From CAIKAP01 sp964574605 (GTDB lineage Bacteria > Verrucomicrobiota > Verrucomicrobiia > Palsa-1439): 33,868 nucleotides of DNA. Below are positions 33,816 to 33,868 of this stretch, one piece after another. The stretch lies in contig CAZNOK010000026.1 of assembly GCA_964574605.1 (NCBI GenBank), positions 1 through 33,868 on the forward strand. Direction: 5' to 3'. Both the position numbers and the translations under genes were made by a program. The notes under the pieces are model-generated. The model searched no databases. It was not told the DNA's origin and saw only the letters and a program-made list of their open reading frames with translations. The first letter of the stretch is position 1. Every line of letters starts with the position of its first letter.

Positions 33816-33868
33816 AACATTTACTGGGTGGTGCTGCATCCGGACGATGGCGGCACAACAGTCTGGAT

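Overview
The window looks like a carbohydrate-utilisation island from a GC-rich bacterium of the PVC superphylum, most likely Verrucomicrobiota (Planctomycetota or Lentisphaerota are alternatives). The reasons are the mix of genes (exported parallel beta-helix enzymes, an S1 sulfatase, GH95, secreted alpha/beta hydrolases, Tat-exported redox proteins, sugar-isomerase-type TIM barrels), the LamG-type protein at the left edge, and GTAG-tagged hairpin repeats. There is no rRNA or tRNA gene, transposase, phage gene or CRISPR array. No lineage marker is present, so the taxonomy is inference.

Layout. A leftward operon (positions 3377 down to 1) encodes a DHDPS/NAL-family aldolase, a bile-acid:sodium-symporter-type transporter, a zinc-site URO-D/MtaA-type protein and an exported LamG protein cut by the window edge. 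The four genes overlap by 1-4 bases. A 125-bp divergent control region (3378-3502) separates it from a rightward operon that starts with an unusual FCD-AraC regulator. It continues with a GH141-like beta-helix fused to an esterase, a GHL6-like TIM barrel, a second beta-helix with a CBM9-like tail, a large alpha/beta hydrolase, GH95, an S1 sulfatase, a Tat-exported alpha/beta hydrolase, a Tat-exported FAD oxidoreductase, a third beta-helix, an ExuT-like MFS transporter, two SDR dehydrogenases, an exported M14 carboxypeptidase-like protein, and an isomerase-GH38 fusion. Many junctions are ATGA stop/start overlaps, so translation is probably coupled. After small gaps come a Tat-exported C_GCAxxG_C_C protein, a large helical-toroid-like protein with a CBM-like tail, and an exported protein whose reading frame stops early near the right edge.

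How it may work together (inference). Most enzymes carry Sec or Tat signal peptides, so an acylated, sulfated, probably fucose- or L-galactose-containing and uronate-bearing glycan would be trimmed outside the cytoplasm by esterases, sulfatase, GH95, GH141-like and GH38 enzymes. The MFS and BASS carriers would import acidic products, and the SDRs and aldolase would feed them into keto-deoxy-sugar metabolism. No SusC/SusD pair is present.

The most unusual points are the FCD-AraC regulator lacking a GntR helix-turn-helix, the exported isomerase-GH38 fusion, the GH141-like-esterase fusion, the altered GH95 active-site motifs, and mobile repeat DNA (a 72-bp REPIN-like pair and a heptamer array) sitting in frame inside two coding sequences.
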